Shown here: one piece after another, positions 14,518-14,659 of the stretch
Layout: every line of letters starts with the position of its first letter
Numbering within the stretch: position 1 is the stretch's first letter
Assembly: GCA_041669225.1 (NCBI GenBank)
Contig: JBAYBO010000026.1
Span: 1 to 14,659 of the forward strand
Direction of reading: 5' to 3'
From: UBA1424 sp041669225
GTDB taxonomy: Bacteria; Bacillota_I; Bacilli_A; RFN20; CAG-826
Length of the DNA stretch: 14,659 nucleotides
Notes under the pieces: model-generated
The model's input: the letters and a program-made list of their open reading frames with translations, nothing else
Told to the model about the DNA's origin: nothing
Database searches by the model: none
Made by a program: the position numbers and the translations under genes

Positions 14518-14659
14518 ATGCTCACTAACAAATTTATTAACAAACTATTTCTTACTCTGACGCTTGGAGCGTTCTTACTTTCTTCGTGCGGAAAACCCGT
14601 CGACTCTTCAAATTCATCTGACACAAGCCCCGACATTTCTTCTGGGACTTCTGCCGACA
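14518..14659 (+). CDS. Lipoprotein, N-terminal part (runs off the right edge)
   Basis: Only the first 47 codons are in the window. They encode a lipoprotein signal: basic N-region (MLTNKFINK), hydrophobic core (LFLTLTLGAFLL), and the lipobox LLSSC with Cys24, followed by GKP and a Ser/Asp/Thr-rich linker. The linker style is the same as in the ribonuclease-like lipoprotein at 7647-8348, although the signal sequences differ. The frame is open to the window end, so the function cannot be seen. Expression comes from the strong promoter directly in front, apparently with no 5' leader and no SD. Confidence 0.82.
   Translation, partial: MLTNKFINKLFLTLTLGAFLLSSCGKPVDSSNSSDTSPDISSGTSAD

Noticed and set aside
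1..14659. Genetic code 4 (TGA = Trp), as in Mycoplasma
   Set aside because: TGA ends the P-type ATPase just before psuG and ends tldD within the ATGA overlap with pmbA, both at expected protein lengths; Trp residues use TGG.
1..14659. CRISPR arrays, tRNA or rRNA genes, insertion sequences, phage genes
   Set aside because: No regular repeats, cloverleaf-like stretches, transposase or integrase motifs were seen by eye; base composition is even across the window.

Overview
The window looks like chromosomal DNA of a low-GC Bacillota (Firmicutes) bacterium. Most genes have strong AGGAG-type ribosome binding sites, the promoters are sigma-A-like, and a CtpE-like P-type ATPase, DegV, zinc-type L31 and a short MetRS are present. 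Two signal sequences carry lipoboxes, which fits a cell with secreted lipoproteins. TGA is a true stop here: it ends the P-type ATPase just before psuG, and it ends tldD inside an ATGA overlap with pmbA. This argues against the Mycoplasma/Spiroplasma code. I would guess an Erysipelotrichia, RFN20 or RF39-like lineage, but the exact taxon is inference.

Region 1 (1-6048, + strand) is a tight operon with gaps of only 1-15 nt. It holds a left-truncated cation P-type ATPase, pseudouridine-5'-phosphate glycosidase (psuG), a TetR-type regulator, an iron-dependent alcohol dehydrogenase, and a membrane protein shaped like an M50 protease whose first zinc-binding His is Leu. A hairpin terminator (about 6055-6082) closes it and also serves the convergent mscL.

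Region 2 (6100-8348): mscL (-) and degV (+) diverge from a shared 128-nt control region. It contains a near-consensus degV promoter overlapped by a perfect 8-bp inverted repeat. degV then converges on a minus-strand lipoprotein gene across a second bidirectional terminator. The lipoprotein ends in a domain I read as barnase-like, with Glu, two Arg and a DHY His aligning to barnase E73, R83, R87 and H102.

Region 3 (8367-11083, - strand) holds tldD and pmbA/tldE, coupled by an ATGA overlap, with the ribonuclease-like lipoprotein 18 nt downstream.

Region 4 (11160-13731, + strand) holds an unrecognised 197-aa protein with a leaderless-looking start, rpmE with its own promoter and leader hairpin, and metG, whose start lies 7 nt after the rpmE terminator with no ribosome binding site.

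Region 5 (13782-14659) holds a secreted-protein gene cut by one in-frame TAA, then the first 47 codons of a second lipoprotein behind a very strong promoter placed so that the mRNA should be leaderless.

I see no tRNA, rRNA, CRISPR array, insertion sequence or phage gene. The most unusual items are the acidic surface ribonuclease-like lipoprotein next to tldD-pmbA, the degenerate M50 protein, the repeated leaderless architecture, and the nonsense-interrupted secreted gene.
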